From assembly GCF_000699445.3 (NCBI RefSeq), contig NC_067198.1:20292536-20356535 (forward strand): a DNA stretch of 64,000 nt. Reading direction: 5' to 3'. Within the stretch, counting starts at the first letter, position 1, and every line of letters begins with the position of its first letter. Shown here piece by piece: positions 1 through 12,678 of this stretch. A program made the translations under genes and the position numbers. The stretch comes from Schistosoma haematobium (taxonomy: Eukaryota; Platyhelminthes; Trematoda; Strigeidida; Schistosomatidae). The notes below the pieces were generated by a model. The model was not told the DNA's origin and did no database searches. It saw nothing but the letters and a program-made list of their open reading frames with translations.

Positions 1-994
1 ATTATGTTATTTTTCCGTGTCTTTCAGTGCTCATAAGATGGGATAAAGTAATTACGTTGATCGGTGTGAGAGAGTGATTCTAGAGGTTTTCGGATGATTT
101 CTGTCATATTTATCACATAGACTAGAACAATCTAGTCCTTGGTTTCTATGCTTAATTTACTGCTTTTAGCTCTTTGACATGAATAAAGATAATGCAGTGC
201 TTTTACAGTGCCAATTTTCTATGTGATATTTGATGATATAAAATAGTAATGTCTTAAATCGTGAAGCTAGGTTACACAAAAAGGGATTAATTCGCCCAAC
301 GTTACAGTCTTTACTGATGAGCTGCAACAAGCAAGAAACCCTGATCCATAGTTTCCTTTCTACTATCTAGAACCGTCTAAGAGCTTACCGTGGTACACAC
401 GATATCGGGTCATTCATATAATTTGACCAGCAGTAAGAAAATTAAGCAAAAATGACATTGTTCTTTACTCGATGATCAATTAATCATAAATCAATAGACG
501 TTAATGGAAAAAACCTTTATTTTGATATCTTCTAGTCTAAATAACTTTATTAGAAATGATTTTCAAAGTGAATATTTTTTTCATATGCATAAAATACTAT
601 ATCTTCAATGCTTGATAAATTGACGTTTTGATTTACGTTACGGTTATTGACAATATTTGTATTGCATCGAACATTGTGTACATAGTTAATTACAATAACG
701 AGCTTTTAAACGATCATGTACTGGATCCATTCTTACAGTGGAAATCTTAGGTAGTGAAATTATTTACTGATCTATATTTGCTTTTTTCTAACATTCATGA
801 TTAACATACCTTTAGGTCAATAGGTTAAATCTTTGTAATATAAGCTTGCAAAATTCATTAGGAAATATTTTTTGTTTTCAGTTTGATGACAGAATAAATA
901 TATACGACAAGGTTTATCTTGAATACTTTTGTTGTTAGTATTATTTCCGCCTGCCCAGAATTTCCATAAATTTAAGGAAAGTTAAATATATATA
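1..994. other. AT-rich DNA, no gene seen
   Basis: No open frame of useful length and no repeat that matches others in the window. Positions about 330-420 faintly resemble a decayed repeat, but too weakly to assign. Confidence 0.5.
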
Positions 995-1288
995 TGAAAC
1001 CGTGACCAGTAGAGCTAATCCGTTTCGGGTAGAGACAAGTTTCTACCTCAGTACAATGGAAGATGGTTGCGCAACTTCTTGGATTGCTTGAGTTTAGACA
1101 TTAACACTGTTCTATTCCGGCTCAGTGGCCCAGGAGGTTAAGCGTTCGCGCGTGAGACCGAGGGTCTTGGGTTCAAATTCGCGTGTGAGGTTGCGGATGC
1201 GCACTGCTGAAGAATCCCATACAAGGACAAGACGGCGTTCCAATGCCTTCAGGTGATAGTGAAAATATTGAACCATTACATTCAGCCA
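995..1288 (+). mobile_element. SINE-H copy with 5' leader
   Basis: This is a tRNA-derived SINE with the longest 5' leader on the plus strand. The leader (995-1130) is the same as that at 31,375-31,530 and, inverted, at 57,055-57,190. A tRNA-like head follows, with an A box near 1130 (GGCTCAGTGG) and a B-box-like GGGTTCAAATTC near 1170. The ribozyme block is at 1201-1252: stem I starts GCACTG (1201-1206) and CTGAAGA is kept (1207-1213), but the GAAA of the hammerhead core has become CAAGA. The 3' part after about 1250 is diverged. This is an old, probably inactive copy, and it has no inverted partner. Confidence 0.75.
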
Positions 1289-4200
1289 CTAACCTTTCTT
1301 GCTGGTTGAAAAATTATTTACATATATTCTAGTATACGGTGTTGGTTGACACTGTGATTATGAACCATGTTAACAAAAAATGTGGATACTTCGTTATTCA
1401 TAACTGAACAAATAGTAAGTAATTTGAAATGCTCCCTAGTTTTAAATGAATCGGATGTTTGATTTGAGCTATTTTAATGTAATATATGTTGTACTAGCTC
1501 GACAAAACTAATGGTGAAGTAAACGGAAGAAAAATGTGTGATTCATTTACATTAACTGTATAAAACAAGAAGTGAGACCTTTTACACCGGCATAATTTAT
1601 GATCAGATATTTTTTCAACTACAATCGGTCTTACTAGTCTACGATTGTGTGAGGACATATCGAGGTTGCGCAGTATAAGTGATTACCAGTGTGAATTTAG
1701 CACAGTAAAAACTGTTATGGTTCTTGGCTGACTTCTAAAAGTTTAAAGAACTACGTTTGTTTGAATGCTTGATTATTCTATCACACGATTGTTGTTTAAA
1801 AATGATTCGTTAAGTCTACATTCTAACTAAATAGAATGACAAAATTGTATGATGACACTTAGCATTAAGACTCGTGTCAACAGTTTTCAGTGGTAGGATT
1901 CTGAAGTGGATAAAATTGTAATTACCATCACTATTATTAAACCACGATAAGCGTCTTTTTAACTATAACTATAACCTTCATTTATGGTTCACGCATAAGT
2001 TTAGCCAGTGAGTTGTACAAAATTCATTATCAAATCTGTTTTTCTGTTAATTAAAACAATAAATATTCAAAAGAAGAGAAAATACTTAATGAAATTAGCA
2101 CGTAATGCATCTATTTTTCTTAATTTCTCGATAATTGTGTAATCAATAGATTTGATACTGTTTGTAGTATCATATTTGATGAAAAAACATTCGTGACGCT
2201 TTGAGGGAGAGAAACCACTGAGTATGTGGGCAGTTGGATTTTGATCACTCTACTAACGGAGTTAGTAATACTATCTAAATGTCTCAGATCTACGTAGGTG
2301 GATTAGGGTGGTTAAAACCTAAGACCCAAGGGTTCAGAGTCTTGTGTTTCAGCTAATAAGTTATTTCCTAAGGGAGGAAAAGAAGTTGGATTGAAAATGA
2401 GTTCAAATGGTCAGGCTTCATGTAAAACCCTGAGCTAAGAGACTTGACTACGGATCAAATTGTAATTTTACCTCATTTCTCGACTATATATGAGTCCATC
2501 CGTTAAGTTTACTTATTATAATTCATGGTGATGTAACTTGGTCGTTCCTACTCAATAAAGCACTACATAATCTGACATGAAATACTATTCATATTGATGG
2601 TTTAGAAAAGGAAAAGTATTATTTATTTGTTGAGATAGTAAGTCCAGGAAGGTTCTTAAATTCGATACATTAGACAAAGAAATAAGAATTACTACTTTCA
2701 AACATGTAGTTATTTTGAATCAATTGCTGAAAAATCATGAGCTCATTCACGCTTTCACAAAAATATCATAATTGGCTTTAAATCCTTGCATTTTATGTCT
2801 ATTGTACTATTGTTTCTTCTCTAAATTGAATACGAACCAAAGATATTACACCATAATCAACTGTAAATAATTCTGGCATTAATTTATGCGCAAATCAAGA
2901 GGATCGTCAGTCGATGGAAAAGATTAGTAGCTGAAGTGGATGTTTTTAGGTTTGAGAACAAAGATTTAAATAAAAGAATATGAATTCTCTTAATCTCGTT
3001 AGGTTATTATCATTTGCTTACAACCCTTAATATTTTAAAACCTGAGTTATCCAGAGAAGTTAATATAATCATAAAAAGGAAGTTAAAAGCTAATATAAAT
3101 CATCTTAGTGGAAAGAAGATTCATGTAGAGTTAATAAGAGTGGGAAAAATTTAGCAAATAAACTCAGCGTGTAAGAGAAAATTCTAAAACATTAAAGTAG
3201 TAACAAAGGCTAATAGGGTTAAATTGTTATTTGATTGTGTGATGATGTAGTTGAACATGGTCTATCGGTAATGAACAACAACATAAATTGAGATCAGTCA
3301 CTAGAATATGTTATAATGAACTTGAAAAAAATGCAATCGAAATATGAGAAACGACCCAGAAAAATGCTGCAATAAAATAGGGGTGATATTACCACGGTAA
3401 GAAAGGAGTGCCATTGATTCTTTTACAGTGTATATAACCAATTTGAAACCCTATATTACTATGACTTCTGCAAATTTCAAGAAGGATAGAGTCCTACTGT
3501 TTATTAGTCATCATGAAAGACTTAAATGCATCAACCAGATACCTCATATTAACAAATTGTATTGAAATAACACTAATGAAGGTCTTTAATCTATTTGGTT
3601 TCATACTTCTCCAATGCGTCTTTTGAATAAAACACTGGAGCATCTTTTTTTCTACCAATTGTAGGGAAGCTTTTGGGAGTGTTGTGCTGTTTGATCTGAA
3701 TGGTTTAAATATGAACTTTTCATCGTCACATTTTATATGACTATTCTTGTTTAGTTCTGAATAAATTGCGACAAATAATCTCACTTATGTTACTTTACTC
3801 TTTCGAACTTAAAGATTAAGTAGGTTATAATATTCTTGTCCAGAACCATATTGAAATCTTTCTAACACAATACCACCAAAAGACTTCAGTATATCAAATG
3901 AGTACATACGAAGGTGACTACTATAAATTTGAACTTCCTATATCCCCAGCTAATCAAATCACCATATTATTGAAACTACTAATGGGGAACCTGTTTGAAG
4001 CCACTAAAAGTAATGACTATTACTTGGTCAATGACACAAATGATAGCATTTTCTATCTTCAATCACCAATAATAATAATACAAAAACAATAAGCTGATTC
4101 GTCTTTCTACTATATATTATTCATCATGATTTGAAACTCATGTGATAGTATACACTAATTTCAGGACTATAATATCTTACAAGAAAGAAACCAAAATTTG

Positions 4201-5084
4201 TACATACCTAAGTCATTTATGATATGAAAAATCATTAAAAAAATAATTGAATAATTAATGAACAGTAATTTTATTTTTTCTTTGATGGTAAAACATATTT
4301 ATCAACGTTTAATAATTTAAATGACAATTTTACAATCAGGGTAATATTAGAAGGAAAAAAACTAATGACTAAATATTTATTCAATATACAATATAAAAAA
4401 AATACACATAATAATACCTGGTAGAATAGCCCTCGGAATCACATGTTTCCCATTTATATGTATATATATCTAGCAAAAGTTTGGATTCAAATGAAAGACA
4501 AAACTGTTTAGTATACTTCAATTAAAATATATTTATATTGCCCAATTCATGTTAATTAGATAGGGCTTACTCTAGGTATGATGTAATTTGAAAGGTTAGT
4601 TAATACGAAGATGTTTACACTATTTTATTCCACGACAATATAGAATTGTAAACATTATGTTTTATATAACTATTCCTTGAAATCTCATCAATCCTATACT
4701 TGGTAATATTGATGAAAGAATTATCCAGTAATGCGATTTTGTGATAACTTTTAACGTAATATTTACACAAAAAAACTTATTTTGATCGAAAACCAGAGAA
4801 AACACCCAGGAAATATGATAATTTACAACTACTCATCAATGTTTACTCATAACCCTATGTGCAATGAAACTAGAAATTGATCGATAATAGTAATATCAAC
4901 ATACCAACCGATGATTACGTTCAATTTTTGAACTATAAACCTATTGTTTCTAACTCAGTAATTAAAAGATATCATGTTTTTCGTGGAAATATAATTAATA
5001 ACTGTTTGAATCTCTTCTTGTATCATTGATTCTCATTACTTAGAAGTCATATTACATAAACAATGAATCAGATGTTGATTACAT
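1289..5084. other. AT-rich non-coding stretch
   Basis: No recognisable gene. A 96-codon open frame lies at 3494-3784 on the minus strand and a 64-codon frame at 3898-4092 on the plus strand. Neither has a domain, a signal peptide or clear splice context, and open frames of this size are expected by chance here. A GGTTCAGAGTC near 2330 faintly recalls a Pol III B box without a matching A box. Confidence 0.45.
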
Positions 5085-5480
5085 TTTAATTTCAATAGTT
5101 GAGATCATGAATCAGTTGAAGCTAGACCATCACAGAGAACCTGGAAACAATGAACAGATGTTTCGTCCAATTGTTGGACTCCTCAGTAGTGCGCATCCAT
5201 GATCCCACCTCGCGAGACTCGAACGCAGAATCTATCGGTCTCACGAGTGAACGCTTAACCACTAGACTACTGAGCCGGCATCCAATAATGTTAACGTCCA
5301 GAGGTTAAGTGTACGTGCGCGGCACTGATGGGTCCCGCGTTCAAATCTCGCTAGGCAGGATCGTAGCTGCGCACTTTTCAGGAATCCTACAATAGGATGA
5401 AACGACCATTCAATGTTTCCAGGTTTTCCAAGGTGATCTAACTTTAATTGACTCATGATCTCAACTATTAAAATCACTAA
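5085..5480. mobile_element. Inverted pair of SINE-H copies
   Basis: Two copies lie head to head. The left copy (about 5095-5293) is on the minus strand; the right copy (about 5296-5480) is on the plus strand. Both 3' tails face outward: the left one reads GTTGAGATCATGAATCAG at 5099 and its complement appears near 5455. The minus copy keeps CTGAGGA, GTCC/GGAC and GAAA, but stem I is broken and the cleavage triplet reads GTT. The plus copy has a decayed ribozyme. The pair can fold as a long imperfect hairpin. Single-strand open frames through it have no coding meaning. Confidence 0.8.
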
Positions 5481-6725
5481 TAATATCTACAAAACCCTTT
5501 GTGATACTTTTTAATTATTAAAGATTCTTTAATTTAAAATGATTACCTTTCCAAGAAAAAAACTAAATGAGTAAACTTTCCTTTATTATGTTAATTAATA
5601 ATCAAATGATTTTTACTTTTATTCATTCTAAAGCATCATCATACATAAACAAGATAAATTAAAGTATTAAAATTTACATTTTGATTATTTTGTTTTTTTT
5701 CTTCTTTATTTCATAGATGAAAATTGATTTATGAATTTTATTTACATGATTTATTGTTTCTTTTTTTCTTTTTTTTCTCGTTATCAATTAAGAACTGACA
5801 TTAAAAGATAATAAGATTTCATATTTTAATGATTTATTTATTTATGTTTCATTGATTTTTTTCTTTTCTTTTTCTTTTTCTTGTTGTTGTCATGTTCAAC
5901 ATTTATTTCTATGTTGATTTCTATTAATCAACATGGGCCAAAAGTTCATTTATTCTCCTCATTTGATAAACATATTTAAAAATTCATGAGTCTTTCGTTT
6001 TTTTGAGAGAGAGAGGGGGGAGAAATTAAAACTTTGTATAATATCAATTTTTACGTGTTTCAATCTCTTAGTTGTTGATTTCAAGGATTGATGCTTTATG
6101 ATGGTTTTTATGAATTTTAAGCATTATGTTTAGATTATTTTGAAATTGTTATTAAATCACAAATATATTCAGTTGACGAGTTCTAAATAGGAGGAAATGT
6201 CAACCTTGAATTTCATTGTTAGCCATTATATATCTATATTTAAATGCATGTGATTTAATTAGAATATAAAGTCTATTTGTACAGAATGCATATATGTCGA
6301 GAAAGATTGATTAAATTTTAATCCATAACATTAACAACGACGAAATTAAAATAACCCATACAAACCGACAATTATTTAAACTCGGTACCACAGTGTATAC
6401 CACTGCTCAGGTTTAAAGAGAAATGTATTAAATTTGAGTCCCTGTGTGAATATCAACACAACGGTGAAGATACAACTTACTGACGAGTCCGAAATAAAAT
6501 TGAAAATCTCATCTTGGATTCACGTTTTAGCCACTGTTCGTCTTTGCGTAAAAAACTCTATAGAACGTTTTCCATTATTCGTCTTAAAACCTCTTCTTGT
6601 AAATATTTCAATCAAAAATCTGAAGAGAATATGAGATTGCATAATTATTATTTATTATGACTAGTTTAGGTTTTTTTTTGATGAAGATTTTTTTGCATGG
6701 ATTCAGTCTTTCATAATATTATCGT
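5481..6725. other. T-rich stretch, no gene seen
   Basis: Runs of T and pyrimidine at about 5690-5890 and a short GA/G run at 6006-6025 (GAGAGAGAGAGGGGGGAG). A 66-codon plus-strand frame at 6434-6634 has no recognisable feature. Confidence 0.4.
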
Positions 6726-7005
6726 GGTGTGTGCTACTTATGTTTGTCAACATAAGTAGTATGTAACAGTAATCAGAAGAGAAATTTACGGTAGCAGAAG
6801 GCAATGAAGATCGACTTGAATAAAAAAAGAAAGAGAAATATAAAGAAATTTTGAATTAAAGGAATCATACAAAATATGAAGGACAATTTTTGGAAGGTTT
6901 GAAAATGAATTATTTCATATATGGTTCTCATATTTTATGAAGATAATCGATGATTTCGTATAAAATAATACATTGGTTGTTCCCATCTGAGTGTTCGTTC
7001 ATTGC
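6726..7005 (+). repeat. Interspersed repeat B, copy 1, with hairpin
   Basis: An approximately 280-bp repeat is found again at 45,472-45,770 and, interrupted, at 44,035-44,665. Near its left end is a perfect 11-bp stem with a 4-base loop: CTACTTATGTT (6734-6744), TGTC, AACATAAGTAG (6749-6759). The right end carries GGTTGTTCCCATCTGAGTG followed by TTCGTTCATTGC, matched in the other copies. I saw no coding potential and no terminal inverted repeats, and I do not recognise the family. Confidence 0.7.
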
Positions 7006-7330
7006 ATGATTACTACTATTATTTCATAGAATGTGCTAAACTTAAAGTGATCAATTTTTTTATTTTCTAGAATTCTTATCAGATACGTCAGTTGGTACAA
7101 ATACCTAGGAAAACGATATATATTTTGCACGTATTGATAAATAGCCTTCAATTTCTTTGTTGTTTTTTTTAAACATTTTCTCTTTGAAGATCAATTTTTT
7201 TTGGAATTTTTCTCGAAATATTATTTATATGAGATGAACTATTCAATAAAGGAGTAACATTTGATTCTTTATTATAATAAATCTATTTATTCCTACCATG
7301 AATGCTAAGATATTCTCGGAATTGATATAG

Positions 7331-7333
<3 letters not shown>

Positions 7334-7376
<43 letters not shown>
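7334..7376. repeat. (AT)n microsatellite
   Basis: About 43 bases of pure alternating AT. Confidence 0.98.
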
Positions 7377-7377
<1 letters not shown>

Positions 7378-7856
7378 GGGAAAAAGGTAAAATTATTTGG
7401 AAGATTATTGAATTACTAAATGTACAGTATGATAGAAAGCATGATAGAAACAATAATTCATCTGAATAATATATTCACTCTGACATTAGTTAGAAAATTA
7501 GTGTTGATTAATAATCTAACATACAGATTAGTAATTTCAAAATGTGTATTTCATAGTTTATATAACGTACCAAACTTAGTTAGTCCACTGTTTGATAACA
7601 GGAAGTACTAGACAATTGTTTCGTCTCAGTATCACTTTTGGATACGTACTATAAAATTCGATAATCTCCATAACGCCGTACAATACGTATAGCTATACTA
7701 CATACTGGTGACTAATTTTCAAGGTATTTTCTGGAGTTTTAATGAAAACCTATCACCAGCAGAGTTTCACTTTATCAAGTATGAGATAGTTAACCAGCAA
7801 TAGAAATAGATGATGATAATGCGATATTGTGAAGTGACTAAAAATGTAAACCATCG

Positions 7857-8012
7857 GATATCGGTCTGGTAATCTAAAGGTTATGTGCTCACCATGAGAT
7901 CCCAAAGTCCTGGGTTTGATCGCTTGTGAGGTAGTGGAAGAACACTTTTGAAAAGTAATGCGCTAGGATGAAACAAATATCCGGCAGTTCCTTGTTTTTT
8001 GATGGTTTTTTT
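7857..8012 (+). mobile_element. Decayed SINE-H copy
   Basis: The A-box region reads GGTCTGGTAATCTAAAGGTTA and the B-box region CTGGGTTTGATCGC. The ribozyme block survives only as GCTAGGATGAAAC near 7968. Strongly diverged and without an inverted partner. Confidence 0.6.
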
Positions 8013-8873
8013 TAACTAAAATCAGTCAACGCCATAAACCATGAAGTTCAACAGTTTCCATCATACATTATATTAAAAATATGTAATCAGACTACTTTGA
8101 GTAGTCGCCTGATATGACATTTGAAAAGCCTTAACAGACTTCGTAACTAAATAATTCAACAACATTTTTCACATATTCTTTGTGAAAACGATTTTAAAAT
8201 GCTTCATCGTCTATGAAGAAAAAGTATCCGCTGAAGTGTTTAATATATTGCTAAACTCTGTTGAGCTTAACACAATGAAATTCTTGATTATCCAATCAAC
8301 CCAGATTATCTTTCCAATCATAATAACTTGTTCAAATCTTACAGCACAAACACAAATGTAAACCAAATTAGTTGTTTACATGACAAATAACGTAATTTTA
8401 ATACTTACTCATAAATATGCTAATACTCAAAATGTGTTTCACATGGAATTACCTTTGATCCAAATGAGGAGACACAAACATGATGACATTCTATTGTATT
8501 TACACTAAACATTTAAATTATTTCGTTTTTTTAGTATTTAAATACGTTAATCTGAAAAAAAAAGGATTCTTTATTCTGTAAAGTGACTTACATCAAATTA
8601 CAAAACGTTATAATTTGAATTTTCCAGGGTGAAGGCATTTATCTAACTCAGTAAATTAGTCATATTAATCAGTCATAACTGTATGCAAAAAGGATAAACA
8701 GTAATATCTAATTTAAACTATTGTATTTGTTTAAGAAAGAAACAAAGAAAACAGGAGTCAGTTACAGTTTAGTAAAAAAAATGAAATATTGAATGATTAT
8801 AACATTAAAGTTACTTTACAATAACAAAGGCCAAATACAAACATCATTGTTTTAGAATTACTAATATAACTTT

Positions 8874-9154
8874 AATTTGTAGGTATCATTACTTAGGTTC
8901 GACTTGATAATTTCGAATAAATTGAGGATTGTGTTGATTGTTATAAAGAAATTAATCTATTTGTAATATCTCAGTGAATAGAAAAATTAGATTTTCCGAT
9001 GTTTCGTGACTCAATGTAAGCTATTTCTTCAGAGAATGAATAACCAAATCCAAATAATCAAAGTCAGATGAATTTGGTTATTTATTCTCTGAAGAAGTGG
9101 CTCACACCGCTCATTGAAATATTACAAACATAGATATATATATATAAATTAATT
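8874..9154. mobile_element. Penelope-like inverted terminal fragment, copy 1
   Basis: The sequence is a partial palindrome. The left arm (to about 9060) is the reverse complement of a unit containing CTGAAGAA, GAGTCACGAAAC and ATCTAATTTTTCTATTC. The right arm (about 9070-9130) restarts the same unit on the plus strand (TTCTCTGAAGAAGTGGCTC). The same unit is palindromic at 44,227-44,552 and single at about 11,235. The block CTGAAGAA ... GAAACGTC resembles the hammerhead-type motif described in terminal repeats of Penelope-like elements. A 9-bp direct repeat TATAACTTT (8865-8873, 9155-9163) is a candidate target duplication. No reverse transcriptase is present. Confidence 0.6.
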
Positions 9155-9656
9155 TATAACTTTGGTTTTTATTTATTCATCAAAATACTCCTAATCTAGT
9201 ATTGTAGAAATCTTATTCATTTATACCTGGTCTTATAATTCATTTGGTTTCAATTTAAGATTGATTACTTTGATTCAAACAGGTTTTTGGTTATGTTCAG
9301 TCTTGATAAATATATATTCAGAATATATAGTGAGTAATGTATACAACTGAAATATTGAGCCATGTAAGTTTATATCTCAGTGGTACATAATATAGATAAA
9401 TAGATATTCACTAGTTTTTTTATTTTGATGTTTCGAAATTGTTTAAATACTTAAAAGTAATTGATGGTAATTTTATGATTTCATAATTTCTTTATTAAAT
9501 AGCATTATGATATGATTTACAAATGGAAACCCTATGGTCAATACAAAGTATATCATATATGTCTATATAAGATTGTTTTCATATCTATACATTTAATTAG
9601 AAAAAAAGAGGATTTATCATAAATGTATCTAGTATTTATTTAACATGGTTTTAATT

Positions 9657-9930
9657 AATATCAGAAGGGGTTTTGTGGATATTATAGTAAGTTGAAATCA
9701 TGAGTCAATTGAAGCTAGACCACCATGGAAAACATGGAAGTACTAAAAAGCGCTCACGCGCGATACGTATAGATTCTGCTTTCGAACCTAGCCAGATGGG
9801 ATCGTGGGTACGCACTGTTGAGGAGTTTCATGATAGGACGAAACGATCGTCTAGTGTTTTCAGGTTTTCCATGGTGGTCTAGCTTCAAGTGACTCATGAT
9901 TTCAACTAATAAAATTATTTTATTTGTTAA
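9657..9930. mobile_element. Inverted pair of SINE-H pieces
   Basis: The left piece (9660-9745, minus) is only a 3' tail, including AGAAGGGGTTTTGTGGATAT, which is the complement of the usual SINE-H end. The right piece (about 9750-9930, plus) has B box, ribozyme block and tail. The ribozyme core reads TTGAGGA instead of CTGANGA, so it should be inactive. Tails face outward, as in the other pairs. Confidence 0.75.
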
Positions 9931-10589
9931 TATTACTTATGAAACTTTCTATACATATAGACTTTTATTAGAATACCCAATTATGAACTCTTTATGTAAA
10001 GGGAAATGAAAAATATTTACCAAGTATTAATCTATTAATCTTTTTATTTGACTAAAATTGATTAACCACACATACTCTGAATACCTTAAAAACAATTAGA
10101 CTGAAGGATCATTAGTTTAAATTCTATCATACTATCTATACTTTAGCAGGGAATACCTTTGAATAAAATAAAAAAATTAACATAATCGTACATGTTGATA
10201 AATGGTTTCTATATCATGATAAGGCATAAAATAGTACCCTTTCATAATATTAATGACTTACTTGTTCTAAAGCGTAAAGGAACTAAAGGAAATATATTGA
10301 AAACAAGAATAAAAGAATATTGAGAGAAAATTAAAAAAAAAGAAGACCGGTCAATATACTTCATCAAAAGTAGATAAAAATATTTCAACTAATTATAATG
10401 TTATATTGATGAAGATAGAACAAATTTTGATATTTAGTTATTATGTATAATTAGTCTTGATGAAAAAAATAGTCGGAGGTAAGATATTTGGTGGTTATTG
10501 AATAATGAAGTGTAGACATTTTATCACTTGTTACTGATAAAAAAATTTTTTTTTCATTATTTGTTATAAATATTTAGTAAACATTTTGT
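9931..10589. other. AT-rich DNA, no gene seen
   Basis: Nothing recognisable. Confidence 0.4.
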
Positions 10590-11029
10590 TTCATTTGTAT
10601 GAGGCGGAAACCTGGAGAACTACGAAAGCCGTCATACAGAAGATACAAGTGTTTTTTAACAGTCGTCTACGCAAAATACTTCAGATCCGTTGGCCAGACG
10701 CTATCAGCAACAACCTACTATGGGATAGAACAAACCAGATCCCAGTGGAGGAAGAAATCAGCAGGATGCGCTAGAAATGGATGGGACACACATTAAGGAA
10801 AGCACCGAACTGAGCCACAAGGCAAGCCCTCACATGGAATCCTCAAGGCTAAATGAGGAGAGGAAGACCAAAGAACACATTACTCCGAGAAACGGAGACA
10901 GATATGAGAATAATGGACATAATTGGATATAACTGGAAAGGGAGGCCCAGAACAGAGTGAGTTGGAGAATGCTGGTTGGCGGCCTATACTCCTTTTAGGA
11001 GTAACAGGCGTTAGTAAGTAAGTAAGTAA
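10590..11029 (+). pseudogene. RTE-type retrotransposon 3' end, broken
   Basis: This is the C-terminal part of an RTE-type endonuclease-reverse transcriptase polyprotein. The frame starting near 10,586 includes EAETWRTTKAVIQK, then LRKILQIRWPDAISNNLLW, then the arginine/tryptophan-rich C-terminal region typical of this family. Stops occur at about 10,772 and beyond. The 3' end reads GGAGTAACAGGCG followed by a TTAG(TAAG)n tail to 11,029, as in the copies at 21.2 and 25.8 kb. The catalytic part of the reverse transcriptase is absent because the copy is 5'-truncated. I saw no convincing target duplication. Confidence 0.85.
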
Positions 11030-11234
11030 GGTGCTTAATCTATGATAACATTAAAACAACTGAAGAATAAAAAAATTCAGTCAGAGGTAGAGAAAGACTG
11101 AAATGTACATATATTTACTAATTTTCATCATTTTCAGCATATCTGAAAGATATTTCTTTGATCTGTTGAAAGCAACTATTGTAATGACGTAAATTTTATG
11201 TCAATCATTCAAATTTGTTATATTTAGCCAGTGG

Positions 11235-11425
11235 TAATAAATATATATTTGTTATATCCTAATAAGTAGAAAAATTGTATGTCTGATATTTCGTCACTTA
11301 ATATAAGCCATTCCTTTAGAGTAAATCTCATTGAGATATAATGGAAATATATTCATTACTAACTCTCTACTTAATGTTCAATTTATTTAAAATTATCAAG
11401 TCCAACCTTGGCATTGATACATATA
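11235..11425 (+). mobile_element. Penelope-like terminal fragment, single copy
   Basis: Diverged relative of the units at 8874-9154 and 44,227-44,552. It shares AGAAAAATTGTATGTCTGAT (left) and CAATTTATTTAAAATTATCA followed by AGTCCAACCTTGG (right). The ribozyme-like block is decayed (TTTCGTCACTTAATATAAGCC). Confidence 0.5.
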
Positions 11426-11620
11426 AACTCATTTAGCCAGTCATTGGTTCCTTACAATTGTAACTCTGTGTAGAAAAACCTACTTCTGATTAAAAATGAT
11501 CATTTTGAGATAGCGTCTTATACACACTTTCTGAATAGTACAACCAACATTAACGAAACTGTATTATTGATAAACATTTGGAATATTCACTGCACTTTGT
11601 AATAAATTTTTCTGGAGGTA

Positions 11621-11624
<4 letters not shown>

Positions 11625-11664
<40 letters not shown>
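11625..11664. repeat. (AT)n microsatellite
   Basis: About 40 bases of pure AT alternation. Confidence 0.98.
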
Positions 11665-11667
<3 letters not shown>

Positions 11668-12678
11668 TTTATTTTACGATGGATTACATTAAACATAAGG
11701 GAATGATATTCATATTAAAGAAGTTTAATAACACGGATTGTAACGTTAAATAGAATTATAGTTCTCTACACTTTTGTAAAATATCATGTTGATGAGTGTT
11801 GAAAAGAATAAACTAGTGCTAGAACTTAAATAATCGTTCTCAATTGGAACTCGAATATCATAATTATATGACTTGACTTGGTAAATGTTTTGACTGACTC
11901 AGTTACATCTTTCACTCACTTTAATAATGAACTGGGCAAAGAATATATAAAACAATAAGTTGGTTTTTAATATTACTTAGTTGTATAATATCAAAATCTC
12001 CGAATACGTTGAAGATATTCCCAACTACTAAGGCTGTTCACCAATATTGTAAACGTCTTTAGTTTGAATGTGTAGGGAAATTAATTCTGTTTATGTCAAA
12101 AAGAATTGCTATCTTGTTTCATTTTCCGTGGGGTGAGGTGGGGGGGGGAATGAAAAAAGCTTCACAACTTTAAAAGTGTTTATTAAATCAAAAATAATCC
12201 ATCAGAAATCAATGGTTAATAATTGTAAATAAAATATGGAGGTACAGAGTGAAAACTTGAATTTCTGATTAGATTTAAACAAAAACACTTAATAAATGTT
12301 TTTTTTTTCAAAAAAAGAAACATTATAAACCTATGAAATTCTACATTAAATGTGGAAATAATGAAAATGACCATCGTAATAAGTAGTAAATTAAACTGTA
12401 TCACTTTTATTTAAATTAATATAAACCATTGTTTACTTCCTGTATAATTTTGTTGTCATAGTGAATAAGGGAGTATCGAGTAGCAACGACAACAATAACA
12501 GTAAATAAACATATTGGAATGTATAACATTTTATTGTGATTTTTATGAAATTTGAAAATTCTGTTTTTATTATTACTTTACTTTCAATTCTTAAACAATA
12601 GTTATAACTGTTTTGTAGAAGTGATTTCACAGTTGAAAACCGGTGATTTAATCAATGTCATCTGCTTAATATTTGATC
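11665..12678. other. AT-rich DNA, no gene seen
   Basis: Contains a short G run near 12,140 (GGTGGGGGGGGGAATG). The open frames on the minus strand at 12,216-12,404 and 12,433-12,630 are low-complexity and unsupported. Confidence 0.4.

Noticed and set aside
2300..2345. B-box-like GGTTCAGAGTC, possible SINE head.
   Set aside because: No A box at the right distance and no ribozyme block or tail follows.
3494..3784. 96-codon minus-strand frame.
   Set aside because: No family or domain recognised; surrounding DNA gives no exon structure.
9700..9882. Frames of 60-90 codons across SINE-H copies (also at 34,432, 49,222, 50,891, 52,209, 55,191, 56,884 and 62,715).
   Set aside because: They translate the SINE, including its ribozyme and tRNA-like boxes; similar peptides arise from every copy and are not genes.
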